Assembly (NCBI RefSeq): GCF_036227225.1 | Contig: NZ_CP109444.1 | Location: 7,173,501-7,237,500, forward strand | Source: Streptomyces sp. NBC_01478 | GTDB lineage: Bacteria > Actinomycetota > Actinomycetes > Streptomycetales > Streptomycetaceae | Length of the DNA stretch: 64,000 nucleotides | Reading direction: 5' to 3' | Shown: piece after piece, positions 37,793 through 46,669 of the stretch | How the letters are laid out: every line of letters starts with the position of its first letter | Numbering within the stretch: the first letter of the stretch is position 1 | Translations under genes and position numbers: made by a program | The notes under the pieces: model-generated | Told to the model about the DNA's origin: nothing | The model's input: the letters and a program-made list of their open reading frames with translations, nothing else | Database searches by the model: none

Positions 37793-38530
37793 ATGAGCAC
37801 GCTGCACAGCACCAGCAACAACGCAGTCATCACGCGTCTGCACGACGTGACCCGGGGTTCCGAGAAGTCCGGTGCCGTGAACGGGCGGGGGTGCGCTCGC
37901 GGCACCGGGCGTCAGCACACCGGGTTCATGACGGTGGTTGACGCGCACCCGGGGGAAGCGCACGGGGGAAGCGCGTACAGGGAGGACACGGGGGAGCGTC
38001 GTTCGCTGTCGGAGGCGGAGTTCACCGCCTACGTCCAGGAGCGCCGCGCCTCCCTGTACGCCACCGCGTACCACCTGACCGGTGACCGCTTCGAGGCCGA
38101 GGACCTGCTGCAGAGCGCGCTGTTCTCGACGTACAAGGCGTGGGACCGGATCAGCGACAAGGCCGCGGTCGGGGGCTACCTCCGCCGCACCATGACGAAC
38201 CTGCACATCAGCGCGTGGCGCCGCCGCAAGCTGAACGAGTACCCGACCGAGGAACTGCCGGAGACGCCCGGCGACACGGACGCGATGCGCGGCACCGAAC
38301 TGCGCGCGGTCCTGTGGCAGGCGCTGGCCCGGCTGCCCGAACTCCAGCGCACCATGCTGGTCCTCCGCTACTACGAGGGCCGCACGGACCCGGAGATCGC
38401 GGAGATCCTCGACATCAGTGTCGGCACGGTGAAGTCCAGCATCTGGCGGTCGCTCCGCCGCATGCGCGAGGACGAGGTCCTCAGCTTCGGCCGTGACGAG
38501 GAGGACGCCTTCGGGGAGCTGGTCGCCTGA
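37793..38530 (+). CDS. sigQ: RNA polymerase sigma factor SigQ
   Basis: A 245-residue ECF-type sigma factor of the SigE family. The first 75 residues are low-complexity; region 2 reads TAYHLTGDRFEAEDLLQSALFSTYKAW and region 4 reads LPELQRTMLVLRYYEGRTDPEIAEILDISVGTVKSSIWRSLRRMR. Divergent from afsQ1 with an AfsQ1 site between. In S. coelicolor sigQ is a direct AfsQ1 target. The N-terminal coding part contains the same CGGGGGAAG-type G-rich repeats found after the gene. ATG 37793. Confidence 0.92.
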   Translation: MSTLHSTSNNAVITRLHDVTRGSEKSGAVNGRGCARGTGRQHTGFMTVVDAHPGEAHGGSAYREDTGERRSLSEAEFTAYVQERRASLYATAYHLTGDRFEAEDLLQSALFSTYKAWDRISDKAAVGGYLRRTMTNLHISAWRRRKLNEYPTEELPETPGDTDAMRGTELRAVLWQALARLPELQRTMLVLRYYEGRTDPEIAEILDISVGTVKSSIWRSLRRMREDEVLSFGRDEEDAFGELVA

Positions 38531-38539
38531 GGGTTCGGG

Positions 38540-38660
38540 GGGAAAGTAGGTAACACGGGGGAGGTCCGGGGGGACCGCGGGGGATCGGTACCGGGGGGTG
38601 CCGACGGGGTCAGAGGGACCACGGGGGGAACAGCACGGGGGAAGCACCACGGGGGAACGG
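38540..38660 (+). repeat. G-rich repeat cluster downstream of sigQ
   Basis: At least five close copies of CACGGGGGAA or a near form, with other GGGG runs, in the first 130 bases after the sigQ stop. Similar units occur inside the sigQ N-terminal codons (37950-38000). On the coding strand this could fold as G-quadruplexes. Confidence 0.7.
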
Positions 38661-38664
38661 GAGA

Positions 38665-38714
38665 GCGGGACTGGAGGGCCGGGGGGTCCGTCCAGTCCCG
38701 CTTTTCCCCTTTTT
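38665..38714 (+). terminator. Terminator with T-rich tail after sigQ
   Basis: An 11-bp stem (38665-38675 with 38691-38701), then CTTTTCCCCTTTTT. This is a rare Streptomyces terminator with a clear T-tract. Confidence 0.85.
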
Positions 38715-38786
38715 GCGCCTAAACCGGCGCCGCTCGCGCGGACCTGGTTGCTCGCCGTCGTGGTGCCTCAATTGATGGTTGCGGTC

Positions 38787-39434
38787 CTACGACGGAGAAG
38801 ACGCCGGACTGATTCGGGCCGGGCGCCGGCCGACCGCCGCCGCGGCGAGCCGGCCCAGTGCCTCGTCCTTGTCGCAGGCGTACGCGCCGAGGGTCGTCTG
38901 CCGGGCCACGATCGAGCGCTCCAGCCGCATCAGCCGCCAGCCGCGCCGCAACAGGAACGGCACGGACTTACGGCCCTCCCTGAGATCCCGCAGGAAACGG
39001 CGCCGGAACGTCCGCACCGGACCCCGGCTCAGGCACAGCGCGTCCGCGAGGACGCCCAGCTCCTGGCAGCGGGTGATGACCTCGGCGGCGAAGATGCCCT
39101 CCGCTATGAACAGCGGGGTCCGGCCCACATCGACCGCCTCCGTGCCCGTACGGGCGCTGAGCGAGATGTCGTAGACCGGCACGTCCGTGCGGCCCGTGCG
39201 GCACAGTTCGACGATCGCGGTGACCGCGATGTCCGCGTCCCAGGAGCCGGGGTGGTCCCAGTCGATGTCCGAACTCCCCGCCACGAGGGGCAGCGTCGGG
39301 TCGTCACCCTCTTTGTAGAAGTCGTCGAGCCGCAGCACGGGAAGACCGGAGCGGGCGGAGACGAGGGACTTGCCGGAACCCGAGGGGCCGCACAGCAGCA
39401 CGACACGCGCCGGTGACGGGGAAAGGATGCTCAC
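38787..39434 (-). CDS. Uridine kinase-like P-loop protein
   Basis: A 215-residue kinase of the uridine kinase family. Walker A is VVLLCGPSGSGKS, then LRLDDFYKEGDDPTLP (substrate region) and IFAAEVITRC before a basic helix FRRRFLRDLREGRK. Expected to phosphorylate uridine/cytidine or a related nucleoside with ATP or GTP. GTG 39434. It has no CTACGCGCGTAG site upstream, unlike the other salvage genes. Confidence 0.82.
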   Translation of the reverse strand: MSILSPSPARVVLLCGPSGSGKSLVSARSGLPVLRLDDFYKEGDDPTLPLVAGSSDIDWDHPGSWDADIAVTAIVELCRTGRTDVPVYDISLSARTGTEAVDVGRTPLFIAEGIFAAEVITRCQELGVLADALCLSRGPVRTFRRRFLRDLREGRKSVPFLLRRGWRLMRLERSIVARQTTLGAYACDKDEALGRLAAAAVGRRPARISPASSPS

Positions 39435-39561
39435 GGGACACCAGTTTGACGTATTCCGTACGTCCTGCCGACCCCGCGGGTCGGCATTGGAACGCGCATC
39501 ACACGTCAACTACCCTTCGTGCTGACCTGATTACCCTGCGCACCAGAAGGTGGCACCAGCA

Positions 39562-39966
39562 ATGGCACGACACACGTCCCCCCAGCATCCGACCGCCCAG
39601 CGCGCGCTGGTCGCCCTCGCGACCGCCGGAGTCGCCCTCGGTGCGGGGGCGGCGTCGGCCGCCGCGGACACCGCGCCGGTCGTCGACGTGATGCGGACGC
39701 GGCCCACGTCTCTGGGCAAGATCGACCCCGCGGCGGGGCTTGGCGCGCTCACCGGCACCGTCGGGTATGTCACCGGGCCGGTTGCCGGGCTCAAGCCGAA
39801 TCCGCTCGCGGGGACGGGTGTTGATCCGCTCGACAACGGGGTCGCGACCCAGCTCGCGGACTTCCAGCCCCTTGCTTCGCAGATGCTGACCGGGCCTGTT
39901 GCGCAGGCCCAGTCGATCGGGAGTGTGCCTGTGGTGGGGCAGGCGCTGGGAGTGCTCGGGAGTTGA
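39562..39966 (+). CDS. Small secreted protein
   Basis: A 134-residue secreted protein with a signal peptide ending AGAASAAA-DT (about residue 35). The mature part is Gly/Leu/Pro-rich with repeats of the LTGTVGYVTGPVAGL style. AGAAGG sits 11 bases before ATG 39562. It resembles the protein at 33239 in composition; function unknown. Confidence 0.75.
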   Translation: MARHTSPQHPTAQRALVALATAGVALGAGAASAAADTAPVVDVMRTRPTSLGKIDPAAGLGALTGTVGYVTGPVAGLKPNPLAGTGVDPLDNGVATQLADFQPLASQMLTGPVAQAQSIGSVPVVGQALGVLGS

Positions 39967-40020
39967 GAGCGGGGGCGGTTCGGGGGACTGCGGTCTCGTA
40001 GCCGGGTGCGCGTCCGTTGT

Positions 40021-40047
40021 GGCTGGTCGCGCAGTTCCCCGCGCCCC
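40021..40047 (-). repeat. Interspersed 27-bp repeat, copy 3 (inverted)
   Basis: Reverse complement of 25499-25525, 22 bases before the stop codon side of the aldehyde dehydrogenase gene. Confidence 0.85.
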
Positions 40048-40069
40048 TACTGAGCGGCCTGCGGCCTGC

Positions 40070-40957
40070 TCAGTAGGACGACCCCGACGCCCCCAGTGAA
40101 CCCGTCGGGTGCCAGACCGTCTTCGTCTCCAGGAAGGGTGTCAGGCGGTCGATGCCCGGAGTCTCGTTGTAATCCACAGGCTGTGGACGGAGGACTCGCT
40201 TGAGGTTGTCCGCCGCTGCGATCTCCAGCTCCTTCGCCAGTACGTCGTCCGCGCCCGCGAGGTCGATCGCGTTGACGTCCTGGTGGGCGGCCAGGGGGGC
40301 CGCGATCTCCGCCGTCCGGCCGGAGAGGATGTTGACGACTCCGCCGGGCAGGTCGGAGGTGGCCAGGACCTCGCCCAACGACAGTGCGGGGAGCGGGGAG
40401 TTCTCGCTCGCGATGACGATGACCGTGTTGCCGGTCGCGATCACCGGGGCCACGACCGAGATCAGGCCCAGGAACGACGACTCCTGGGGGGCCAGGACGG
40501 TGACCACTCCCGTCGGCTCGGGGGAGGAGAGGTTGAAGTACGGACCCGCCACCGGGTTCGCGCCGCCGACCACCTGGGCGATCTTGTCGGTCCAGCCCGC
40601 GTACCAGACCCAGCGGTCGATCGCCGCGTCCACGATCACGGCGGCCTTCGACTTCGACAGGCCCTCCGCGTCCGCCACTTCGCGCACGAACTGGTCCTTG
40701 CGGCCCTCCAGCATCTCGGCGATGCGGTAGAGGATCTGACCCCGGTTGTACGCCGTCGCGCCGGACCAGCCGCCGAACGCCTTGCGGGCCGCTACGACCG
40801 CGTCCCGGGCGTCCTTACGGCTCCCCTGGGGGGCGTTGGCCAGCCACTTGCCCTTTGCGTCGGTCACCTCGTACACCCGGCCGCTCTCGCTACGGGGGAA
40901 CTTGCCCCCGACGTACAGCTTGTAGGTCTTGAAGACGGACAGTCGTGCGTCAGACAT
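40070..40957 (-). CDS. Aldehyde dehydrogenase-like protein lacking the catalytic domain
   Basis: A 295-residue member of the ALDH superfamily. It keeps the N-terminal NAD-binding half (YKLYVGGKFPRSESG, GNTVIVIASENSPLPALSLGEVL) and then jumps to the usual C-terminal end (ETKTVWHPTGS). The segment with the catalytic Cys and the general-base Glu is absent. It overlaps the full-length ALDH gene by 8 bases. It is probably an intact non-catalytic partner rather than a random truncation, because both ends of the fold are kept. Confidence 0.82.
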   Translation of the reverse strand: MSDARLSVFKTYKLYVGGKFPRSESGRVYEVTDAKGKWLANAPQGSRKDARDAVVAARKAFGGWSGATAYNRGQILYRIAEMLEGRKDQFVREVADAEGLSKSKAAVIVDAAIDRWVWYAGWTDKIAQVVGGANPVAGPYFNLSSPEPTGVVTVLAPQESSFLGLISVVAPVIATGNTVIVIASENSPLPALSLGEVLATSDLPGGVVNILSGRTAEIAAPLAAHQDVNAIDLAGADDVLAKELEIAAADNLKRVLRPQPVDYNETPGIDRLTPFLETKTVWHPTGSLGASGSSY

Positions 40958-42386
40958 CGAGGTACGCCTCCAGGCCGTGGCGACCGCCCTCGCGGCCGAA
41001 GCCCGACTCCTTGTAGCCGCCGAACGGCGAGGTCGGGTCGAACTTGTTGAACGTGTTGGACCAGATGACGCCCGCGCGCAGTTTGCTCGCGACCGCGAGG
41101 ATGCGGGAACCCTTCTCCGTCCAGATGCCGGCTGAGAGGCCGTACTGACTGTTGTTGGCCTTCGCGACCGCCTCCTCGGGCGTGCGGAAGGTCAGTACCG
41201 ACAGCACCGGGCCGAAGATCTCGTCGCGGGCGACGGTGTGCGCCTGGGTGACGTTCGTGAAGAGCGTCGGGGCGAACCAGTAGCCGGAGGACGGGAGTTC
41301 GCAGGACGGGGACCAGCGCTCGGCGCCCTCCGCCTCGCCCTGCTCGACGAGGGTGGTGATCCGGGAGAGCTGCTCGGCTGAGTTGATCGCGCCGATGTCC
41401 GTGTTCTTGTCGAGCGGGTCGCCGAGGCGGAGGGTCGACAGTCGCCGCTTCAGGGAGTCCAACAGCTCGTCCTGGATGGACTCTTGGACGAGCAGGCGGC
41501 TGCCCGCGCAGCAGACCTGGCCCTGGTTGAAGAAGATGCCGGTGACGATCCCCTCCACCGCCTGGTCGATGGGGGCGTCGTCGAAGACGATGTTCGCGCC
41601 CTTGCCGCCGAGTTCGAGGGTGACCTTCTTGGTCGTGCCGGCCACCTGGCGTGCGATGGCCTTGCCGACCGCCGTCGAGCCGGTGAACGCGACCTTGTTG
41701 ACGTCCGGGTGCGCGACGAGCGCGGCGCCCGTGTCGCCGTATCCCGGAAGGATGTTGACGACACCCTTGGGGAGGCCCGCCTGGCGGCAGATGTCCGCGA
41801 AGAAGAGCGCCGAGAGGGGGGTCGTCTCGGCCGGCTTCAGGACGACCGTGTTGCCCGTCGCCAGTGCCGGGGCGATCTTCCATGCCAGCATCAGGAGCGG
41901 GAAGTTCCAGGGGATGACCTGGCCCGCGACGCCGAGGGGCTGCGGGTTCGCGCCGAAGCCGGCGTGGTCCAACTTGTCGGCCCAGCCCGCGTAGTAGAAG
42001 AAGTGCGCGGCGACCAGGGGGAGGTCCGCGTCCCTCGTCTCCTTGATGGGCTTGCCGTTGTCCAGGGTTTCCAGGACGGCCAGTTCGCGGCTGCGCTCCT
42101 GGATGATCCGGGCGATGCGGAACAGGTACTTGGCGCGCTCGGAGCCGGGCAGCGCCGACCACTTCTCGAAGGCCTTGCGGGCGGCCTTCACCGCGCGGTC
42201 GACGTCCGCCTCGCCCGCCTGGGCGATCTCGGAGAGGACCTCCTCGGTGGAGGGGGAGACGGTCTTGAAGACCTTGCCCTCGGCCGCCTCGGTGAACTCG
42301 CCGTCGATGAACAGGCCGTAGGAGGGCGCGATGTCGACGACGGCGCGGGACTCGGGCGCCGGTGCGTACTCGAATGCGGATGCCAT
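40950..42386 (-). CDS. Aldehyde dehydrogenase
   Basis: A 478-residue NAD(P)-dependent aldehyde dehydrogenase. VTLELGGKGANIVF holds the general base and FFNQGQVCCAGSRLLVQE the catalytic Cys near residue 300; also PWNFPLLMLAWKIAPALATGNTV. It follows deoC by 5 bases, so acetaldehyde released by DeoC is the natural substrate, yielding acetate; this is inference from the operon. Confidence 0.92.
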   Translation of the reverse strand: MASAFEYAPAPESRAVVDIAPSYGLFIDGEFTEAAEGKVFKTVSPSTEEVLSEIAQAGEADVDRAVKAARKAFEKWSALPGSERAKYLFRIARIIQERSRELAVLETLDNGKPIKETRDADLPLVAAHFFYYAGWADKLDHAGFGANPQPLGVAGQVIPWNFPLLMLAWKIAPALATGNTVVLKPAETTPLSALFFADICRQAGLPKGVVNILPGYGDTGAALVAHPDVNKVAFTGSTAVGKAIARQVAGTTKKVTLELGGKGANIVFDDAPIDQAVEGIVTGIFFNQGQVCCAGSRLLVQESIQDELLDSLKRRLSTLRLGDPLDKNTDIGAINSAEQLSRITTLVEQGEAEGAERWSPSCELPSSGYWFAPTLFTNVTQAHTVARDEIFGPVLSVLTFRTPEEAVAKANNSQYGLSAGIWTEKGSRILAVASKLRAGVIWSNTFNKFDPTSPFGGYKESGFGREGGRHGLEAYLDV

Positions 42387-42391
42387 GTGGA

Positions 42392-43378
42392 TCAGTCCAC
42401 CGTCACGTAGTCGGGGCCGGAGTAGCGGCCGGTGGCCAGCTTCTGACGCTGCATCAGCAGGTCGTTCAGGAGCGAGGACGCGCCGAAGCGGAACCAGTGG
42501 TTGTCCAGCCAGTCCTCGCCCGCCGTCTCGTTGACGATGACCAGGAACTTGACGGCGTCCTTGGAGGTACGGATACCGCCCGCGGGCTTCACCCCGACCT
42601 GGATGCCGGTCTGCGCGCGGAAGTCACGCACCGCCTCCAGCATCAACAGGGTGTTCGCGGGCGTCGCGTTGACGGCGACCTTGCCCGTCGACGTCTTGAT
42701 GAAGTCCGCGCCGGCCAGCATGCCGAGCCAGCTCGCGCGGCGGATGTTGTCGTACGTCGACAGCTCGCCGGTCTCGAAGATGACCTTGAGGCGGGCCGCC
42801 CCGGACGCCTCCTTCACGGCGACGATCTCGTCGTAGACCTTCATGTAGTGGCCCGCGAGGAACGCCCCGCGGTCGATGACCATGTCGATCTCGTCGGCGC
42901 CCGCGGCGACCGCGTCGCGCACGTCGGCCAGCTTCACGGCGAGCGCGGCACGGCCGGCCGGGAAGGCGGTGGCGACGGAGGCGACCTTCACGGAGGAACC
43001 GGCGACGGCCTCCTTCGCGGTGGCCACCATGTCGGGATAGACACAGACGGCCGCGGTCGAGGGGCTCGTCCGGTCGGTCGGGTCGGGGCGGACCGCCTTG
43101 GCGCCGAGCGCCCGGACCTTGCCCGGGGTGTCCGCGCCTTCCAGCGTCGTCAGGTCGACCATCGAGATGGCGAGGTCGATGGCGTACGCCTTCGCGGTGG
43201 TCTTGATGGAACGGGTCCCGAGCGAGGCGGCGCGCGCCTCCAGGCCGACCGCGTCGACGCCGGGCAGCCCGTGGAGGAAACGGCGCAGCGTACTGTCCGA
43301 CGCCGTCACCTCGCCGAGTGCGTGCGTGGGGGTCCCTCCCACGCTTTTGGCAGTGGGGGAAGGTGCAGTGGTGGGCAT
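42392..43378 (-). CDS. deoC: Deoxyribose-phosphate aldolase
   Basis: A 328-residue class I aldolase splitting deoxyribose-5-phosphate to glyceraldehyde-3-phosphate and acetaldehyde. VCVYPDMV, DEIDMVIDRG, LKVIFETGEL, FIKTSTGK (Schiff-base Lys) and GVKPAGGIRT are the DeoC blocks. The N-terminal 60 residues are longer than in E. coli, as in other actinobacteria. ATG 43378 is 19 bp downstream of a perfect CTACGCGCGTAG. First gene of a deoC-ALDH-ALDH operon. Confidence 0.93.
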   Translation of the reverse strand: MPTTAPSPTAKSVGGTPTHALGEVTASDSTLRRFLHGLPGVDAVGLEARAASLGTRSIKTTAKAYAIDLAISMVDLTTLEGADTPGKVRALGAKAVRPDPTDRTSPSTAAVCVYPDMVATAKEAVAGSSVKVASVATAFPAGRAALAVKLADVRDAVAAGADEIDMVIDRGAFLAGHYMKVYDEIVAVKEASGAARLKVIFETGELSTYDNIRRASWLGMLAGADFIKTSTGKVAVNATPANTLLMLEAVRDFRAQTGIQVGVKPAGGIRTSKDAVKFLVIVNETAGEDWLDNHWFRFGASSLLNDLLMQRQKLATGRYSGPDYVTVD

Positions 43379-43397
43379 GGTCACCACCCGAGCATAT

Positions 43398-43409
43398 CTA
43401 CGCGCGTAG
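43398..43409. promoter_or_regulatory. Nucleoside-regulon operator, deoC operon
   Basis: Perfect palindrome CTACGCGCGTAG just upstream of the deoC start on the minus strand. Confidence 0.82.
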
Positions 43410-43473
43410 CGGCTGTACACCCCGGCAACTGGTCCTACCTAGCGCGCACACCCCGGCCAAGCGCTCCCACCCA

Positions 43474-43525
43474 GGGGCGCGGGGCTGCATCTATATGCGG
43501 CTCCGCCGCGTGGGCGCGACCAGCC
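43474..43525 (+). repeat. Interspersed repeat, long variant
   Basis: Same ends as the 27-bp repeat (GGGGCGCGGGG... and ...GCGCGACCAGCC), with about 25 bases inserted around TATATGCGGCTCCGCCGCG, which form a hairpin of their own. Confidence 0.75.
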
Positions 43526-43600
43526 ACAACGCACCCGCACTCGCACAGACAACAGATCCCCAACGGCGACCAGGCGCACCTCTGAGGCAGAATCGGCACC

Positions 43601-44278
43601 ATGACGACCCCGCAAGCCGAGCCACAAGACCGGACCTACCGCTCACACGCAGGCATCGTCGGCGGTGTCCTCCTCCTGGTCATCGTCGGCTGGCTCGGCA
43701 TCGACGCCCTCTTCACCGGTCACGGCCGCTCCCCCTGGCTCGCCCTCGCGGGCCTGATCCTCGCCGTACCGCTGATCGTCGCGTTCACACTGCGCCCGGC
43801 GGTGTACGCCAACCCGGACCGCCTGCGGATCCGCAACCCGTTCCGGATCGTCGTCCTGCCCTGGGCCGAGGTCGCCACCCTGCGGTCCGGCTACTCGAAC
43901 GAGGTCCTCACGAACACGGGCGCCAAGTTCCAGCTCTGGGCGGTCCCGGTCTCGCTGCGCGCCCGCAAGAAGGCCGCGCGGCGCGAGGCGCGGGCCATGT
44001 CGGAGGCGACCGGCACGCCGCGCGGCGGCAGGCCGGGGCTGCTCGGTTCCGGCGGCCGGATGGGCACGTTCGGCGGCGGGACGGGCGGCGGCGCCGTACA
44101 GGGTGGGCCCACGCGCGCGGAGTCCGACCAGATCATGACCGATCTGCGCGAGCTGCTGGAGAGCCAGGGGCAGCACGAGTCGGCGCAGGGCGAGGTCACC
44201 GTGCGCTGGGCGTACGAGGTGATCGCGCCGGCGGTCGCCGGGGCCGTGGTGCTGGCGATCCTGCTGGCGACGGGCTGA
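43601..44278 (+). CDS. PH-domain-containing membrane protein
   Basis: A 225-residue protein with two N-terminal helices (about 18-65), then a bacterial PH-like domain (RIRNPFRIVVLPWAEVATLRSGYSNEVLT, then FQLWAVPVSLRAR). A Gly-rich linker and a C-terminal helix follow. Function unknown. The next gene has a related design. Confidence 0.75.
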   Translation: MTTPQAEPQDRTYRSHAGIVGGVLLLVIVGWLGIDALFTGHGRSPWLALAGLILAVPLIVAFTLRPAVYANPDRLRIRNPFRIVVLPWAEVATLRSGYSNEVLTNTGAKFQLWAVPVSLRARKKAARREARAMSEATGTPRGGRPGLLGSGGRMGTFGGGTGGGAVQGGPTRAESDQIMTDLRELLESQGQHESAQGEVTVRWAYEVIAPAVAGAVVLAILLATG

Positions 44279-44346
44279 CCGGACGGGCACTGCCCGCACT
44301 CGCGCCGCCCGCAGCCGCACCTCCACCCACACAACTCTGGGATGTC

Positions 44347-46020
44347 ATGACCACGAAGGTCCAGGAGCCGTCGCCGCTGCCCGCCTCCGCGATACCCGAC
44401 GGTTGCGTGCCCTGGAACGGGGAGCACGCGCGCGTGTGGGCCGATGCGGCGGTGCCGTGGTGGGTGCCGGTCCGGCCGCGGCGATGGTCCGTCGAACTGG
44501 CCGTCTGGTGCGCCCTGCTGGTCGTCCCCGCCGTGCTGACGACGACGGACCTGCCCCCGGAGCTGATCGCGCTGCTGCCGCTCCAGGTGGTGTGGTGGCT
44601 GTGGCGGCCCGAGCTCGTACGGCTTTCCGCCCCCGTCCTGGTCGTGCTGGTGGCGGTGCGCTGGACCGAGCTGTCCTGGCCGGTCCTGGTGTGCGCCGCC
44701 CTGCTGGTCCTGGCCCCCGTGACAGCCACCGAACTACGGGCACGCGCGCGTGCCCGTCAGCGGCGGAGCGTCCTGGCCGCTGCCGACGGGATCACCGCCC
44801 CGCTGCCGGACGCGGACGGTCCGGTGCGGCGCGGCGGGCTGTTCCTCCGGTTCGGGACCGTGGTGGCCGTACCCGGTGTCGTCCTGCTCTCCGTCTCCGG
44901 CCTGTGGGCGGACCACCGACAGGAGGCGGTCGCGACGGGCCTGTTCCTGGCCGGGCTGGCCCTCACCCTGCTCCTCTCCGGAGCCCTCGGCCGCCGCCGC
45001 GCGATCGCCCTGCGCAAGGCACCCGTGCCCGTCCTGCGCGTCCTCGTCGGCACGGACGACCACGAGGACACCGTGGTCCACGCGACGGACGACACGGCGG
45101 CGCTACGGCCTCTGTTCACGGTCGCGACGAGGGCGGCAGCCGACGACAAGGACGACGAGGAGGGGGCGGAGGGGAAGGAGGGGAAGGACGGCGACGCGGC
45201 GGACCTGGAGGAACTCCTCGACGCGCCGCCCGCGACCGGCGAGCGCACCCCCCTCCGGGAGGCCGTCCTGTACGGCACGCCCGCCGACGGCGCCGAGATC
45301 CTGCTGGTCAGCGCGGCGGAGAAGCCCGGCGAGCCGCCGGTGACGGAGTGGTCGACCGGGCCCGTACGACCGTTGGCGGCGGGTGCCGCGCGGCGGCGGA
45401 CCGCCCGGGAGGCGCGGGCGGAGGTCCGGGCGGCGCGGAACAGGGCGCGGGACGAGGAGCTGGCCGCGACCGTGCGGGCGGGGATCACCGTGGTGCCGGT
45501 ACGGCGCTGGCGGGCGGGGCCGGTGGACTGGCTGGCGGGCTTCCTGATGGCGCAGTGGGGCTGCTGGGTCATCTGGCTCGTGGGCGACCCGGGCCGTTGG
45601 GACGGGGGCCTGCTGTTCGTCTGCGGTCTCATCGGTGCCACCCTCGTCCCGCGGAAACTGCGCTGGCGCATCACCGCCGACCGCACCGGCGTCTGGCTGA
45701 ACCGGCTGCGCGGGCCGCGCCACGTCCCCTGGGACGACCTCCGCTCGGCCCGCCGGGAGGCGTTCGAGCTGCAGTTGCGGGTGCGCGACGGCGATCACTG
45801 GGATCTCTCGGCACCCCGCTGGCCCTGGCTGCAACGCAGGCGCGGACTGATCCACCCCTACGACGCCGTCGCCGCCGAACTCTCCGCGATGATCGCCGAC
45901 CCCGCCCTGCGCCCCACCGGCGAGAGCGAGGAGAAGGAGCGCGGGCGCCCGCTGTGGCCGTTCGCCGTGGTCCTCGGTATCGCCTGGATCGGGCTGCTCG
46001 TCACCCGGTGGCAGTCCTGA
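44347..46020 (+). CDS. Large membrane protein with bacterial PH-like segment
   Basis: A 557-residue integral membrane protein. Groups of helices lie at about 45-125 and 165-215, an acidic Asp/Glu/Gly/Lys run at about 258-285, then helices near 390-430 followed by a PH-like segment (RITADRTGVWLNRLRGPRHVPWDDLRSARRE) and a last helix. Family name not certain; probably acts with the preceding protein, 68 bases upstream. Confidence 0.65.
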   Translation: MTTKVQEPSPLPASAIPDGCVPWNGEHARVWADAAVPWWVPVRPRRWSVELAVWCALLVVPAVLTTTDLPPELIALLPLQVVWWLWRPELVRLSAPVLVVLVAVRWTELSWPVLVCAALLVLAPVTATELRARARARQRRSVLAAADGITAPLPDADGPVRRGGLFLRFGTVVAVPGVVLLSVSGLWADHRQEAVATGLFLAGLALTLLLSGALGRRRAIALRKAPVPVLRVLVGTDDHEDTVVHATDDTAALRPLFTVATRAAADDKDDEEGAEGKEGKDGDAADLEELLDAPPATGERTPLREAVLYGTPADGAEILLVSAAEKPGEPPVTEWSTGPVRPLAAGAARRRTAREARAEVRAARNRARDEELAATVRAGITVVPVRRWRAGPVDWLAGFLMAQWGCWVIWLVGDPGRWDGGLLFVCGLIGATLVPRKLRWRITADRTGVWLNRLRGPRHVPWDDLRSARREAFELQLRVRDGDHWDLSAPRWPWLQRRRGLIHPYDAVAAELSAMIADPALRPTGESEEKERGRPLWPFAVVLGIAWIGLLVTRWQS

Positions 46021-46115
46021 CCGTGGTTGCACGGCGGTGCCCCCATGCCGACGCTTCCGTCCCTCTATTGGCAACGTTGTCCCGAGTGCGCAGTGAGCGC
46101 TTTCCCTGTGCCTGT

Positions 46116-46137
46116 CCTAGGGGTTACCTAGGGGATA
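46116..46137 (+). promoter_or_regulatory. 11-bp direct repeat CCTAGGGG
   Basis: CCTAGGGGTTA followed immediately by CCTAGGGGATA, in the 250-bp gap before a small hypothetical gene. An 11-bp period places both on one DNA face, as for a response-regulator or similar site. Binding protein unknown. Confidence 0.4.
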
Positions 46138-46270
46138 CTTCGACATGAAGCGTGTGCCCGCCCGTCACGTTTGTCTCGTGCCGTTCACCTCCGTCTCAGT
46201 AGATTGCTGCTGCCGTCCATAGCGCCGTACCTGCGGGTTTTACTCATCAATGGGCGGCAGGGGTGGGGAC

Positions 46271-46669
46271 ATGGAGCGGTCCGGCGAGACGGCAAGACCT
46301 GTCGTCCCGGTGATGGGCATGAGATGTCTGATCGACATCGACGGCCGGGGCGGGTTCGGCTGGCGGCTGGTCGCCCCCAACGGGCGGTCGGTGGCGGTGT
46401 CGCTGACCTCGCACGACAGTCATGAACGATGTCGTACGGCCTTCGTACGGCTGTGCTCGCGCCATGCCGAGATGGGCGGTGGCATCCAGCACAGCACCGG
46501 CGGTGGCGGCTGGGTGTGGGTGGTGTGGGAGACGTCCGGGCGGCATCTGGCCGGGGCGGCGCGCACCTATGAGCGCCATGCCACCTGTCGTGCCGCCTAC
46601 GACCGTTTCCGCGCGATGCTGCCCGAACTGGTGCGCGCGGGGCCCGAGTTATTCGGGGACAGTAGCTGA
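46271..46669 (+). CDS. Small hypothetical protein (YegP/DUF1508-like pattern)
   Basis: A 132-residue soluble protein with two similar halves: CLIDIDGRGGFGWRLVAPNGRSVAVS and GGGGWVWVVWETSGRHLAGAAR. It loosely resembles the YegP/DUF1508 fold, in which such strands repeat. ATG 46271 follows GGGG; an ATG at 46250 would add seven residues. Function not known. Confidence 0.55.
   Translation: MERSGETARPVVPVMGMRCLIDIDGRGGFGWRLVAPNGRSVAVSLTSHDSHERCRTAFVRLCSRHAEMGGGIQHSTGGGGWVWVVWETSGRHLAGAARTYERHATCRAAYDRFRAMLPELVRAGPELFGDSS

Noticed and set aside
44401..44416. CACGCGCGCGTG-like run resembling the nucleoside operator
   Set aside because: It lies inside a coding region, lacks the outer CTA/TAG bases and is simple alternating GC sequence.
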